Below, in pieces: positions 34,336 to 44,651 of a stretch of DNA of 64,000 nucleotides; the first letter of the stretch is position 1; the number at the start of each line of letters is the position of its first letter. The notes below the pieces were generated by a model that was not told the origin of the DNA, did not search any database, and was given only the letters and a program-made list of their open reading frames with translations. The DNA comes from Leadbettera azotonutricia ZAS-9 (lineage in GTDB: Bacteria > Spirochaetota > Spirochaetia > Treponematales > Breznakiellaceae), in contig NC_015577.1 in assembly GCF_000214355.1 (NCBI RefSeq), positions 3,277,389 to 3,341,388 of the forward strand, given 5' to 3'. Both the position numbers and the translations under genes were made by a program.

Positions 34336-34401
34336 GCATAAATGCTTTAAGGGACGGGGTTAAACACTTTAACGAAGCTGGTCAAATGCTTTGACCAAGC
34401 T
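34336..34401. repeat. Three 22-bp units, each with a palindromic site (operator array)
   Basis: Unit 2 (34358-34379) contains GTTAAACACTTTAAC, unit 3 (34380-34401) contains GTCAAATGCTTTGAC, and both end in AAGCT. Unit 1 (34336-34357) has a degraded site CATAAATGCTTTAAG. The centres at 34344, 34366 and 34388 are exactly 22 bp apart, which places them on the same face of the helix. The T-to-C and A-to-G changes between units keep the symmetry. The binding protein is unknown. Confidence 0.65.
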
Positions 34402-34437
34402 GGACCCTCTGTCATAATTCCAATACCCTAACCATAT

Positions 34438-34818
34438 TCAGATAATGGATTTAACCGTAAGTCCGGGCCAACGGAGGTTTAGTAAATGAGGATCATTGGA
34501 AAGAAGCGTAGCGTTTAATATGACGGCGGTTGCGGCGATGACTGCATCCGGCAGTTTGAGCTTGGTAGATCGGCGAATGGCAATGGTCTCGTATTTTATG
34601 GGATCGGTAATGGGAATCTCGACAAACCGGGCTAGAAAATCCTCTACTTCTTTCTGTTCTTCCTGGAGCATATTCGGTTTTGACAAGACTTCTATAGACG
34701 CAATAATACTCGCATATTGGTCAGATTCCCCCTGTGCATCAAGAAAGGATAAATCCAATGCTTTGTTGATATGGCTTATGAGTATACTGGAATCGGGTGT
34801 GAACCGGGCCTTAGCCAT
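34438..34818 (-). CDS. PIN-domain ribonuclease toxin (VapC-like)
   Basis: The 126-residue protein has the PIN acidic residues: Asp 9 in FTPDSSILISHI, Glu in ASIEVLSKP (near 43) and the Asp pair in LPDAVIAATA (near 92) and LLSNDPHLL (near 108). PIN toxins cut RNA. Its start overlaps the end of the upstream small protein by 8 nt, the usual toxin-antitoxin layout with the antitoxin first. Confidence 0.82.
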   Translation of the reverse strand: MAKARFTPDSSILISHINKALDLSFLDAQGESDQYASIIASIEVLSKPNMLQEEQKEVEDFLARFVEIPITDPIKYETIAIRRSTKLKLPDAVIAATAVILNATLLSNDPHLLNLRWPGLTVKSII

Positions 34819-35257
34819 TAGCCGCCGTCTTAACGGGCTTTACCCAAGCCGCTTGCACCGCCGGGTCCCAGGGGTCATCCCATTCAGCACGCATTTCACG
34901 TACGGTTCTGACCGCTTCGTCCCAAAGTTCGCTATGTTCAAGATAATAACGGAATCTGCCCGCCATACGTCGGAATTCTTCGGCTTCCGCACCTACTGTC
35001 CGCCGCGCCGCTTCTTCCAATGCGCTTTCAATGGAAGTGAAAGAAAGGGGAAGGTCAAGCTGCTCAACCCGTTCCCGAATTTGGGATATTTCTTCCAACG
35101 AGGGAGGATCGGCAGAGGTATCATACGCATTAGGGGGTTCTGCCGGGGGCACAATGGTAAATACCACTGTTGCACCTGGGGTAAAGGCTTCCGGCAGGTC
35201 AAAATCCAAATGCAGATGCCGATCGGCAGGTATTTCGACGGTTCTTTCTATGACCAT
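34811..35257 (-). CDS. Probable antitoxin of the PIN toxin
   Basis: A 148-residue acidic protein without a recognised DNA-binding motif. The N-terminus (ERTVEIPADRHLHLDFDLPE) resembles short beta-hairpin antitoxins from treponemes; the C-terminal half is helical and charged (SALEEAARRTVGAEAEEFRR). It directly precedes and overlaps the PIN gene, which is the main reason for the call. The start ATG is 6 nt from a -10 box. Confidence 0.65.
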   Translation of the reverse strand: MVIERTVEIPADRHLHLDFDLPEAFTPGATVVFTIVPPAEPPNAYDTSADPPSLEEISQIRERVEQLDLPLSFTSIESALEEAARRTVGAEAEEFRRMAGRFRYYLEHSELWDEAVRTVREMRAEWDDPWDPAVQAAWVKPVKTAANG

Positions 35258-35263
35258 GATTTT

Positions 35264-35293
35264 AGAATAGTAAAAAAGGCATTGGGAGTCAAT
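35264..35293 (-). promoter_or_regulatory. Promoter of the antitoxin-toxin operon, leaderless type
   Basis: TTGACT (35288-35293), 18 nt, TATTCT (35264-35269), then 6 nt to ATG 35257, with no ribosome-binding site. Confidence 0.6.
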
Positions 35294-35316
35294 TACGCGG
35301 CGGCGCTGTTATAAGA

Positions 35317-35342
35317 AAGCTGCCCCATTACGGGCAGCTTTC
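35317..35342. terminator. Bidirectional intrinsic terminator after enolase
   Basis: A perfect 10-bp stem, AAAGCTGCCC and GGGCAGCTTT, closes a 6-nt loop and is followed on the plus strand by TTCTTTA and on the minus strand by CTTATAA. It lies just downstream of the enolase stop. Confidence 0.75.
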
Positions 35343-35364
35343 TTTACACTTACCTGAAAAAATC

Positions 35365-36726
<1,362 letters not shown>

Positions 36727-36742
36727 TGGTTGAGCTCGAAAA

Positions 36743-37615
36743 TCAGGAATGGACAATCTGGAGATATTCGCCCTTGCAAAGCCGGCGGTATATTGTGGGG
36801 GTAACGCCGGTTTCTTCTTTAAACACCTTGGTAAAATAATTGAAATCGGGAATTCCCACATCTTCGGCAATACGCGCCACAGGCTTATTGCTTGAATGGA
36901 GCAGATTTTTGGCTTCTTCAATACGAACAGAGCGGATTAGCTCGCCCACAGTAAGGTTAAGATCGCTCTTGATGTTTTTGCAAAGCGATGTCTTCCCCAC
37001 CTTGAAATGCTCCATGAGCAGCGAGAGGCTCAAAGGTTCGGCAATATGCTCTGCTATATATTTCTGCACCTGGGCCGACAAAGGCTCGTTCTGGACGCGG
37101 ATATAGTTGTCGAGCCACACATAGGTCGCCAGAGCCTGAAGCACATTGGCACTGGCTCTGAGCTGATCCATCTTTATAGAAGGAAGTTTTTGATAGGCCG
37201 CTTTTAATTTGGACAAATCGGTATGTAGGGGTTTTACCTTGCCGCAAATCTCTTCCCATTGCCTGGCTCGATCCTCGCCCAGAGGCGGCTGGATCTGTCC
37301 TATCATAAGATAGCCGATGCGTTCTTCGCCGGAGCCCAGAATGGGGGCAATAGCCTCGGTTAGCCCTGCGTGGCATTGGTAGATGTAGAGACCGTGATGG
37401 CTCACCGCATAGTGATAGGACGCAAGATCGCAGCGGCGGCAGGCAGTCTCGCCCCTGTTGTCCGCCCGAATGAGCTTGCAGAAATCACTGCGCGGTTCGG
37501 GATAGGCTATGATCTCCTTTCCATCGGGATCGAAAAAACCGCTCCTCACATTGCTGATCCGGTGAAAGCTCTGCAATAGATTCATCATGCGCGGCTGATT
37601 CCAGACTACATCCAT
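36743..37615 (-). CDS. AraC family regulator with PocR sensory domain
   Basis: The N-terminal about 170 residues match the PocR domain, a ligand-binding sensor, with the Cys-rich ETACRRCDLASYHYA motif and GYLMIGQIQPPLGE. The C-terminal about 100 residues are an AraC-type double helix-turn-helix (LLMEHFKVGKTSLCKNIKS; FNYFTKVFKEETGVTPTIYR). ATG 37615 was chosen (AGGGG 4 nt upstream) over an earlier TTG. It is divergent from a UroD-like gene with a perfect palindrome between them, so it likely controls that gene in response to a small organic ligand. Confidence 0.85.
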   Translation of the reverse strand: MDVVWNQPRMMNLLQSFHRISNVRSGFFDPDGKEIIAYPEPRSDFCKLIRADNRGETACRRCDLASYHYAVSHHGLYIYQCHAGLTEAIAPILGSGEERIGYLMIGQIQPPLGEDRARQWEEICGKVKPLHTDLSKLKAAYQKLPSIKMDQLRASANVLQALATYVWLDNYIRVQNEPLSAQVQKYIAEHIAEPLSLSLLMEHFKVGKTSLCKNIKSDLNLTVGELIRSVRIEEAKNLLHSSNKPVARIAEDVGIPDFNYFTKVFKEETGVTPTIYRRLCKGEYLQIVHS

Positions 37616-37625
37616 ATCACCCCTA

Positions 37626-37640
37626 GTCCGCACTGCGGAC
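37626..37640. promoter_or_regulatory. Palindromic operator candidate between the PocR regulator and UroD-like gene
   Basis: GTCCGCACTGCGGAC is a perfect palindrome of two 7-bp arms around one base. It lies in the 90-bp divergent gap, 11 nt before the regulator ATG. Confidence 0.5.
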
Positions 37641-37705
37641 AATTTTTCTATAACATGAACAATTTACCCTAGCGGAATTTTTTCTTCAAGCCGTATCCTG
37701 ATTGT

Positions 37706-38725
37706 ATGAATCGAAGGGAAACTGTCCTGGAAGCCTTGAACCACCGTGCTGCAAAACCTATACCGTATCATATTGAATACACCGCCCAATCCCTGAAGCG
37801 TCTCATAGACACTACGGGCGATCCTGGCATTGAAGCAAAACTCGGAACTTATCTCCACTATGCCCAATACTGGGGCTGGCCCGCCGAGATGCCGGGGAAA
37901 CCCGAACACTTCAGGGATGAATTCGGCGTAGTCTGGAACCGCAGCGGCGCCGACAAGGATATCGGCGTTGTGGAGAATCCCCAAATTGCGGATGTGGAAA
38001 ACAACACCTATCAATTCCCCGTTCCCGATACCGCAAGGCTGCGCAGGGATATCGAAACCCTGCTTGCAACCAAACAGGATCGCTTTACCTTTATGGGTTT
38101 TGGTTTCTGCATGTTCGAGCGTATCTGGAGCCTTATGGGGATGGAAAATGTTCTGGCCTCCATGATTGTAAGCCCCGAGGCCCTGGACGAACTTTTCGAC
38201 CGTATCTGCGATTTCTTTATTGCGCTTTTGGATATAGCCCTGGAATACGATGTGGACGGCATTTACTTCGGCGACGACTGGGGCCAGCAGCAGGGGCTTA
38301 TTATGGGGCCTGATCATTGGCGGCATTTTATAAAACCCCGCATGGCCCGTCTTTACCAGAGGGTTAAACAAAAAGGAAAATACGTGATCCAGCATTCCTG
38401 CGGGGACTGTCACGAGATATTTCCCGATTTAATCGAAATAGGCCTTGATTGCTACCAGACTTTTCAGCCCGAAATTTATGACATTGTTGATATTAAAAAA
38501 CGTTACGGAAATAAAATAACCTTCTGGGGCGGTGTATCGACACAGCAGGCCCTGCCCCGCATGAAGCCCAAAGAATTGCAAAGTGAAATTGTGCGCATAG
38601 TAAAGGCCCTGCGCGAATCAGGGGGCCTCATAATCGCGCCTACCCATGCCCTGCCTTTCGATGTGCCTGTAGAAAATATCCTGGCCATGGCGGAAGTGTT
38701 TCAGAACCAGGAGAGGTTTTTCTGA
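37706..38725 (+). CDS. UroD-like protein, probable methyltransferase (MtaA/CmuA-type)
   Basis: A 339-residue member of the UroD superfamily: HRAAKPIPYHIEYT at the start, GIYFGDDWGQQQG (near 189), IQHSCGDCHEIF (near 230) and FWGGVSTQQ (near 275). The His-x-Cys of IQHSCG is the zinc site of cobamide-dependent methyltransferases in this superfamily and is absent from HemE. The neighbour regulator has a PocR domain, which elsewhere goes with corrinoid-related pathways. No corrinoid protein gene is adjacent. A -10-like TATCCT ends 6 nt before the ATG and no ribosome-binding site is seen. Confidence 0.72.
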   Translation: MNRRETVLEALNHRAAKPIPYHIEYTAQSLKRLIDTTGDPGIEAKLGTYLHYAQYWGWPAEMPGKPEHFRDEFGVVWNRSGADKDIGVVENPQIADVENNTYQFPVPDTARLRRDIETLLATKQDRFTFMGFGFCMFERIWSLMGMENVLASMIVSPEALDELFDRICDFFIALLDIALEYDVDGIYFGDDWGQQQGLIMGPDHWRHFIKPRMARLYQRVKQKGKYVIQHSCGDCHEIFPDLIEIGLDCYQTFQPEIYDIVDIKKRYGNKITFWGGVSTQQALPRMKPKELQSEIVRIVKALRESGGLIIAPTHALPFDVPVENILAMAEVFQNQERFF

Positions 38726-38764
38726 ATGAGATCTTCAGAAAAACCAGCTAGTTAGAAGATTAAC

Positions 38765-38791
38765 CGCAAAATTCATATTTTGCGATTTTTT
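38765..38791 (+). terminator. Intrinsic terminator of the UroD-like gene
   Basis: A perfect 8-bp stem, CGCAAAAT and ATTTTGCG, with a TCAT loop, is followed by ATTTTTT, 40 nt after the stop codon. Confidence 0.8.
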
Positions 38792-38882
38792 GTACCTTCC
38801 CCTCTATTCCAAAAATTGCCTGTTTCCCTTATACTTACGCTATGCGATGTTTTAGCCCATGCTTTCATATAGGGGAAAATAC

Positions 38883-39707
38883 ATGAAAAAAACAGCTTTT
38901 GCCTTGATGTTCCTCCTCACCGCCCTGACAGCCTTCTCGCAGAGGCTTTCGATAGTAGCCGTATTCCCATTTGAATTCACCGGTACAGGACTTACTGCGG
39001 GGGATGCCGCAAGCCTGACGGATCAGCTCATAACTGAGCTGAATTCCTGGGGCACACTGAACCTTTTGATCGGGGATAACCCCGAAAACGCGAAAAACGC
39101 TGAATACCTTGTGAGGGGCCAGCTTGCCAGGCAGAGCAACCAGGTGGTTTTGACCGCTACCACTTACGACGCAAAAACCAATAAAGCTTTGAATACTGCC
39201 AAGGCACAGGCTGATACGCCTGCGGCTTTGTCTTCCCAAATGTTCGTCTTTGCTGCCCAGGTGACCGAGAATGTGCCTTTCCCAAATTACCTGCTGGGAA
39301 AGTGGCGGGCGGTTATCAATATGGACGATGGGCCTCTCACCTGTATTCTGGAATTCCGTTCAAACCGCACTATAATAGTAGAACGTTACGATACCTGGGA
39401 GCACAGGGGTGATAATGCCCTGCGTTACCAGGGTTTTGGGACCGGCGCTTATTCCTACTGGGGCCATGCCCGCAGGACGGTACGGGGCGTGCCGGTGGAT
39501 GGCTTTGTTACTATCAATCTTAAACTTGAAGATGCCCTCCCAAAATATACTGCCTTAAGCCAGTCGAGGCTCAACCTCAATTTTGATGAAGAGAAGAACA
39601 ACTTTGAGCTGGTGAGCGCAGGCTTTTCATGCGGGGATAATTTCAGCGGGCCATCGGTCTACCCCAGCTCCGCTGTGGCTTATACCCAATTCACTAAAAT
39701 ACAATAG
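38883..39707 (+). CDS. Exported protein of unknown function
   Basis: The 274-residue protein has a signal peptide (MKKTAFALMFLLTALTAFS, cleavage before QRL). The first about 120 residues (SIVAVFPFEFTGTGLTAGDA, LITELNSWGTLNLLIGD, YLVRGQLAR) resemble the CsgG/LpoB-like fold of envelope proteins. The second half is a beta-rich region (TCILEFRSNRTIIVERYDTW) like lipocalin-type or DUF domains. ATG 38883 was chosen because the eight codons before it precede the signal peptide. It is 5 nt before the next gene and probably shares an operon. Confidence 0.7.
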   Translation: MKKTAFALMFLLTALTAFSQRLSIVAVFPFEFTGTGLTAGDAASLTDQLITELNSWGTLNLLIGDNPENAKNAEYLVRGQLARQSNQVVLTATTYDAKTNKALNTAKAQADTPAALSSQMFVFAAQVTENVPFPNYLLGKWRAVINMDDGPLTCILEFRSNRTIIVERYDTWEHRGDNALRYQGFGTGAYSYWGHARRTVRGVPVDGFVTINLKLEDALPKYTALSQSRLNLNFDEEKNNFELVSAGFSCGDNFSGPSVYPSSAVAYTQFTKIQ

Positions 39708-39712
39708 GGGGG

Positions 39713-41503
39713 ATGATGAATAAAACCAAAATCCTTTTGGCATTTTTTGTCCTTACTCTTTTTGCGGGCTTCGCAAATGCCCAGAACCGGAATTCAGGCA
39801 GGGTGTCGCCTGCTGATATGCCCGTAAGCTCTGCCCCTATATGGGAACGGGACATCGACGATATCGTGGTGGGGCTGCCTTTTCTCCAGGCTGAATCGGT
39901 GGTAGTGGCATGCCAGGACGGCTCTCTTAAATCTTGGAGCATGAGCGGCACTGCCCTTTGGGAATTCGACCCCCACGGCAAACCGAGCCCCCATACTTCG
40001 CGTTCCCCTGAAGGGACTTCCTATGCAAGCAACTTGGAAGGTGTCTTTATGGCGGTTAACCGGGTGGGCCGGGAACTGTGGCGCATACAACTGGGAAACC
40101 CCATGTCTTTCCCCGCGGTGGTGGGCTGGGACGGAAGGCTCCTCATTGCGGTAGGTCAGGAAATGTTCTGTCGCACTGCTTCGGGCATTGCCCTGTGGAC
40201 CCAGGATCTGGGAAGCCCCATGGCCATGGCGCCTGTCCTGGATCATGCCGGGGGGGTTGCCACCTTCCTTGAGAACAGCGACTTTGTACGCATCAGCCAC
40301 CTGGGGGCCATCGAGCGCATCAGGCTGGACAGGCAGCCTGCAATCATCGTTCCCATCATCACCGGCGACAGCAACAGCTTCCTTCTCCTCTACCAGAATG
40401 GCGAAGTTGAAAATATCAAACTGGATTTAAAAGGCTCAAGAAACGGCATGCTTTCGCGGAGCCGTCTGCCTGCCCTGCCGGTGACACCCATCGCTGCTAT
40501 AGGCTATGAGGATCAGGCTGCGGTAACTCTAAAAGACGGCAGGGTAGCTTTGATCTCCGGCACCAGCGCCAGGATAGCCTGGACTGGAAACAGCCACGAG
40601 ACCACAGCTGAAAAAGGCGCCGGGAACCTCAACCCCGGTGATGCTTCCATGACCTTCGACGAGAGGGGGATCTTCTCGTTCAGCCGCCATGGGGGAACAG
40701 CTTTTGCTGAAGACGGCAGGCGTCGCTGGCTGCTTCGGGTTCCTGAAACCTCCGCAATACCGGTCTTAAGCACCGAAGGCCTTGTCTATGCCTGCGGAAA
40801 GGATCAGGTACTCCGCACCTACAAGATAGATAACCAGGTGAGGAAAATTCCCCGCTCAATGTACGGCCCTGAACCCGAAGGGACCTATGGCCTTGGCAAC
40901 CCCCCGCCCTCCCCCTGGGCCAGCGATTCAGGCCGTTACGACGAGGCCATCATGGCTGCTCTTTATGCTGAAATAGACAAAGCCACTTCGAGCGGACAAG
41001 TGGGCGAGAACGAACCTCTTTACGTGGGCTACCTTATGGAGATGATTGGATACTTTTTGAATAATCCCAATGCTTCCCTCGTGCGAGCGCCTATCAAGGT
41101 TCCTCAAAGGATCGATCTCCTGCGCCTTCTGGCCCGCATGGGTTCACGGGAAACCATAAAATTCCTTGTTACGATTTATAACCGCGATCCTGAGCCTTCA
41201 ATTAAAGCGGCTTGCTGTGAAGCCATTGGCAAAATCGGCGTGGATCCCAAGGGCGAAGCTATCCAGGCTTACACCTTTCTCCTTTCCCGGGACAATGCCA
41301 ACAGGGATTCGCAAACCCTGCTTTCGGCTTCCGACTCGATTGCGGCCCTCTGCCGTTTCTCGGGACCGCCTCTGGCAGGAGACGGCATTCTGCTCCTGAC
41401 CCAGATTGCCCGCTTCCCAGACTTTCGTCCCGATGTAAAAAAACGAGCCCAGGATCAGCTCAACGCGTTGAGGCAGGAAGGTCTGGACAAGGTTATTCAA
41501 TAG
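39713..41503 (+). CDS. Exported beta-propeller (PQQ-like) protein with C-terminal HEAT repeats
   Basis: The 596-residue protein starts with a signal peptide (KTKILLAFFVLTLFAGFANA). Residues about 45-400 contain repeated strands of the PQQ-like/quinoprotein propeller type (SLKSWSMSGTALWEF, GRELWRIQLGN, GIALWTQDLG), which bind other proteins rather than a cofactor. Residues about 470-590 are HEAT-like helices (IKFLVTIYNRDPEPSIKAAC). The design recalls BamB-like scaffolds of the envelope. GGGG precedes the ATG. It is co-transcribed with the preceding exported protein and convergent with sbcC, overlapping 11 nt. Confidence 0.72.
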   Translation: MMNKTKILLAFFVLTLFAGFANAQNRNSGRVSPADMPVSSAPIWERDIDDIVVGLPFLQAESVVVACQDGSLKSWSMSGTALWEFDPHGKPSPHTSRSPEGTSYASNLEGVFMAVNRVGRELWRIQLGNPMSFPAVVGWDGRLLIAVGQEMFCRTASGIALWTQDLGSPMAMAPVLDHAGGVATFLENSDFVRISHLGAIERIRLDRQPAIIVPIITGDSNSFLLLYQNGEVENIKLDLKGSRNGMLSRSRLPALPVTPIAAIGYEDQAAVTLKDGRVALISGTSARIAWTGNSHETTAEKGAGNLNPGDASMTFDERGIFSFSRHGGTAFAEDGRRRWLLRVPETSAIPVLSTEGLVYACGKDQVLRTYKIDNQVRKIPRSMYGPEPEGTYGLGNPPPSPWASDSGRYDEAIMAALYAEIDKATSSGQVGENEPLYVGYLMEMIGYFLNNPNASLVRAPIKVPQRIDLLRLLARMGSRETIKFLVTIYNRDPEPSIKAACCEAIGKIGVDPKGEAIQAYTFLLSRDNANRDSQTLLSASDSIAALCRFSGPPLAGDGILLLTQIARFPDFRPDVKKRAQDQLNALRQEGLDKVIQ

Positions 41504-44500
41504 AAGAGCCCGATGCGGATTTAATAACTTCCACACGGCACGGTATGCGGGATTTCATCTCCCCCACATGGGAGATGAGGCCCACCATGCGCTGGCTCTG
41601 GAGTTCATCCAGAATGGAGAGGGCTTTGTCGAGGGTGCCCTCATCAAGGCTGCCAAAACCTTCATCGATAAACACTGCGTCAAGGCGCACACCCCCTGAA
41701 CGGTTCTGTATGGAATCCGCCAAGCCCAGGGCAAGACTGATGCTCGCCATGAAGCTTTCGCCCCCCGAGAGGGTGGCGCAGGGCCGGGTCTTACCTGTAT
41801 GGGCATCGAAAACCGCAAGGTCGAGACCCTGCTTGCCCCTGCCTGAAGTTTCATTATCCAAAAGCAGGGAATACCGGGATTCGCTCATCTTTTCAAGGCG
41901 TTTGGTGGCATAGTCTGCAACTTCCCTTAAGTAACGGCTCAATAACCAGGAATCAAATGTCATATTTTTCGGATTTTTCCCATTAAGATCGTTATCAAGG
42001 CCGGAAAGGCGGGAATGGTTTGATTCAAGCTCTTCATAGCGGGATTTAGCATCCCCCAGGGCTTTAAAATCTTTTTCCAAACCTGAAAGGCCCGCAAAGG
42101 CTTTACCCCGTTCAGCTTCCGCTTCAAGCTGTTCAGCTTCGAGACCAGTTAAGCGCAATACTGCGTCATCCAAACTAAAAACAAATTGCAATACGTTTAA
42201 CTCTTTCTCTATCCCCGCAAGCTGTTTCTTGATTTCCTCTACGCGGGCCTTGAAGCTATCCCGGTCTTTTTTCCAGTTTTCTATTTCCCCCGCTAATTCT
42301 TCTTCTGTTTCAATCGGTAAAAGGGCAGCTTCCAAAGCCTCCTTGCCCTTTATGCCGGATTGAGAAAGGCCATTGGCAAGGGCCGCAGAAGACTTTGCTT
42401 TCTCTGCCTCGCAGTTTTCCTGCTTTTTTTGGGCCTCCTGTGCCCTTGCTTCAGCAGAAGCCAAGGCGAGGTTCGCCCTTTCCCCTGCTTCCCTGGTTGC
42501 GGCTATGAGACCATCGGTTTCCTGAAGATAATTCTCCAGGTTCTCCAGGGCTTCAGCCGCGCTGGTAAGTATTTTGCCTTGTGACAATTCCGGGGGAAGG
42601 CTGTCTAAAAGAAGATGGAGCTTTTCCATTGCTTCGTTGAGGCTTGCGGCAAGCTTGGCCTTTCTTTCAGTGAGAAGGATCGACTCTTTTTCTGCTTCGG
42701 CAAGTGAATTCATTAAATTTTCCGACTCCCGATATTTTTCAGGTCTTGCGCCGGCTGCTTCTTTGCATATTTTAAGCCGGGCTGACAACTTGTTTAACAC
42801 GTTAGCATGCTTTTCCATGATGCCCTTAAGCACAGACAGCGAAGGCAAGGGTGCGGGGTAGTTAAACGGCGCCTGGGGTTCTTCTTTTGGATCGAATGCC
42901 GGGATAGCAGAAATATCCCTGCTCCGCGTTATTTCCCTGTCAAGCTGGGAAATGTTTTCCTCATATCCCTGCAATTCCCTTTTTTGGGAAGCCGTATCCG
43001 ACACTATCCGGGAAAGCCCATTTTCCGCATCCCGCCGGGACTTTTGAAATTCCTTTATTTTGTCATCCGCAGAAAAATGCGACTCCGGAATTATTGCAGG
43101 GCGGGGATGCTCCATTGAACCGCAAACAGGACAGGCTTCTCCGGGCTTAAGGATTGCCCCAAGGCAGCCTGCCATTTCGGCCTTTTCGGATTCAGATTTT
43201 TCGGCTTCAAGCCTGGCTATCTCTTCGTCGAAAATGGAAATCCGTCTTTCCATATCCGGCCTTTGTTTATTCAGATTACCCATTATTTCGTTGCATTTAG
43301 CAGCCTTTTGCTGAAGCTTGTCTTTTTCCCCTGCAAGCCTTATCAGGTCATCCAAATGATCCCTAACAAGCCTCCCGGCTTCAATATCGTTCTCTATTTT
43401 GGAAGCACCCTGGGAGGTTTTCTCCAATTCGTCAATTTCTTTTTTAAGGGAACTGATTTTTTCCTTGATGGTTTCTGCCTGTTTTTCCTGGATCAGACGC
43501 TTCTTTTCGATGGCTTCAAGCTCTGATTTATCATGGGATGATCTTTCTTCGTTTTCTTTTTCCTGGACAAGCCGGACCTTAAAAGCCTGGAGACGGTTTT
43601 TCCTTCCTTCAAGGGCTGGGATTTCCTTTCCTTTCCGATCGGCATCCTTTTTTTCAGCAAGGGCTGCGGATCTGGCTCCGGCAGCTTCGGCATATTCGGC
43701 AATGGCCTCCTGTCCGGCATTTTCCGCTCTCTGTTCCTCACGAAGCAATGCTTCCAAAGGCCTTAAACGGCGGGAAAGTTTCAATAGTCCTTCTTTCCCG
43801 TCTATTGCCGTCTTTTCTTCATTATTCTGCCGGACTTCTTCTTCCGCATCGTCAAGCTGCGCCCTGGCATCTTCCCATCTTTTTTTATACCCTACAAAAG
43901 AAGTAATTTTTTCTTTTTCTTTTTGAAGCTTTATAATCTTTTCTTTGGCTTGGTCGAGAAGTTTTTCAGTATTGCTGCGCCCAGTTTCATAGCTTTCAAC
44001 ACTGATGCGTTTTTGTAATTCCTGGTATGAGTGCAAAGCTTCTACAAGCCGGGATTTCGCTTCTTTTGTTTTTTCCCTGGCTAAGTCTTTTACTGCTGCT
44101 GCTTTTTCTACCGGGAAGAGTTTCCCCAGCACCTCCCTGCGGGCGGTGGTATTCTGCTTAAGGAATTCCGCAAAGGCTCCCTGTGGCAACAGGACAATTT
44201 TGAAAAATTCTTCAGCTTCAAGGCCTATGAGGCTGAGCAGCTTGTCATCAGCTTCATTTTTTGAAAGGGACAGCTTGGTTTTGACTCCGTTTATAAATTC
44301 ATAAACATCTACCGATTCACCTTTTAAAATGAAACCATCGCCTTTTTTCCTGGGCCTTTCGTATTTTGGATACCGTTCCGCATAATAACGGGTTTCGCCC
44401 AGGGAAAATTCAAGGGCAGCCATGCAGTCTTCGTCAGGCGCAGCGTGATCGCTTCTCAGCCTGGCTATATGCTCCCCCCTGCTGCCCGGAACCTCACCGT

Positions 44501-44651
44501 AAAGAACAAAACAAATAGCATCAAAAATAGTAGTTTTGCCAGAACCTGTTTCGCCGGTTATGAGGAAAATGTTTTCGAGTTTGGAAAAATCAAGGGAAAC
44601 CTTGCCTTTAAAGGGGCCAAAATTTTCCATGAAAAGTTTTTCTGGTTTCAT
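41493..44651 (-). CDS. sbcC: Exonuclease SbcC (Rad50-like ATPase)
   Basis: Subunit of the SbcCD nuclease that cleaves DNA hairpins and processes ends. The 1052-residue protein has Walker A GETGSGKTT (near 33), long coiled coils, a zinc hook CPVCG (near 508), the signature LSGGESF, and Walker B AVFIDEGFGSLDEG near the end. It overlaps sbcD by 4 nt (ATGA). Confidence 0.93.
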   Translation of the reverse strand: MKPEKLFMENFGPFKGKVSLDFSKLENIFLITGETGSGKTTIFDAICFVLYGEVPGSRGEHIARLRSDHAAPDEDCMAALEFSLGETRYYAERYPKYERPRKKGDGFILKGESVDVYEFINGVKTKLSLSKNEADDKLLSLIGLEAEEFFKIVLLPQGAFAEFLKQNTTARREVLGKLFPVEKAAAVKDLAREKTKEAKSRLVEALHSYQELQKRISVESYETGRSNTEKLLDQAKEKIIKLQKEKEKITSFVGYKKRWEDARAQLDDAEEEVRQNNEEKTAIDGKEGLLKLSRRLRPLEALLREEQRAENAGQEAIAEYAEAAGARSAALAEKKDADRKGKEIPALEGRKNRLQAFKVRLVQEKENEERSSHDKSELEAIEKKRLIQEKQAETIKEKISSLKKEIDELEKTSQGASKIENDIEAGRLVRDHLDDLIRLAGEKDKLQQKAAKCNEIMGNLNKQRPDMERRISIFDEEIARLEAEKSESEKAEMAGCLGAILKPGEACPVCGSMEHPRPAIIPESHFSADDKIKEFQKSRRDAENGLSRIVSDTASQKRELQGYEENISQLDREITRSRDISAIPAFDPKEEPQAPFNYPAPLPSLSVLKGIMEKHANVLNKLSARLKICKEAAGARPEKYRESENLMNSLAEAEKESILLTERKAKLAASLNEAMEKLHLLLDSLPPELSQGKILTSAAEALENLENYLQETDGLIAATREAGERANLALASAEARAQEAQKKQENCEAEKAKSSAALANGLSQSGIKGKEALEAALLPIETEEELAGEIENWKKDRDSFKARVEEIKKQLAGIEKELNVLQFVFSLDDAVLRLTGLEAEQLEAEAERGKAFAGLSGLEKDFKALGDAKSRYEELESNHSRLSGLDNDLNGKNPKNMTFDSWLLSRYLREVADYATKRLEKMSESRYSLLLDNETSGRGKQGLDLAVFDAHTGKTRPCATLSGGESFMASISLALGLADSIQNRSGGVRLDAVFIDEGFGSLDEGTLDKALSILDELQSQRMVGLISHVGEMKSRIPCRVEVIKSASGSSIE

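Noticed and set aside
38865-39239. A minus-strand frame opposite the exported protein gene
   Set aside because: No start signal and no family resemblance; the plus-strand frame has a signal peptide.
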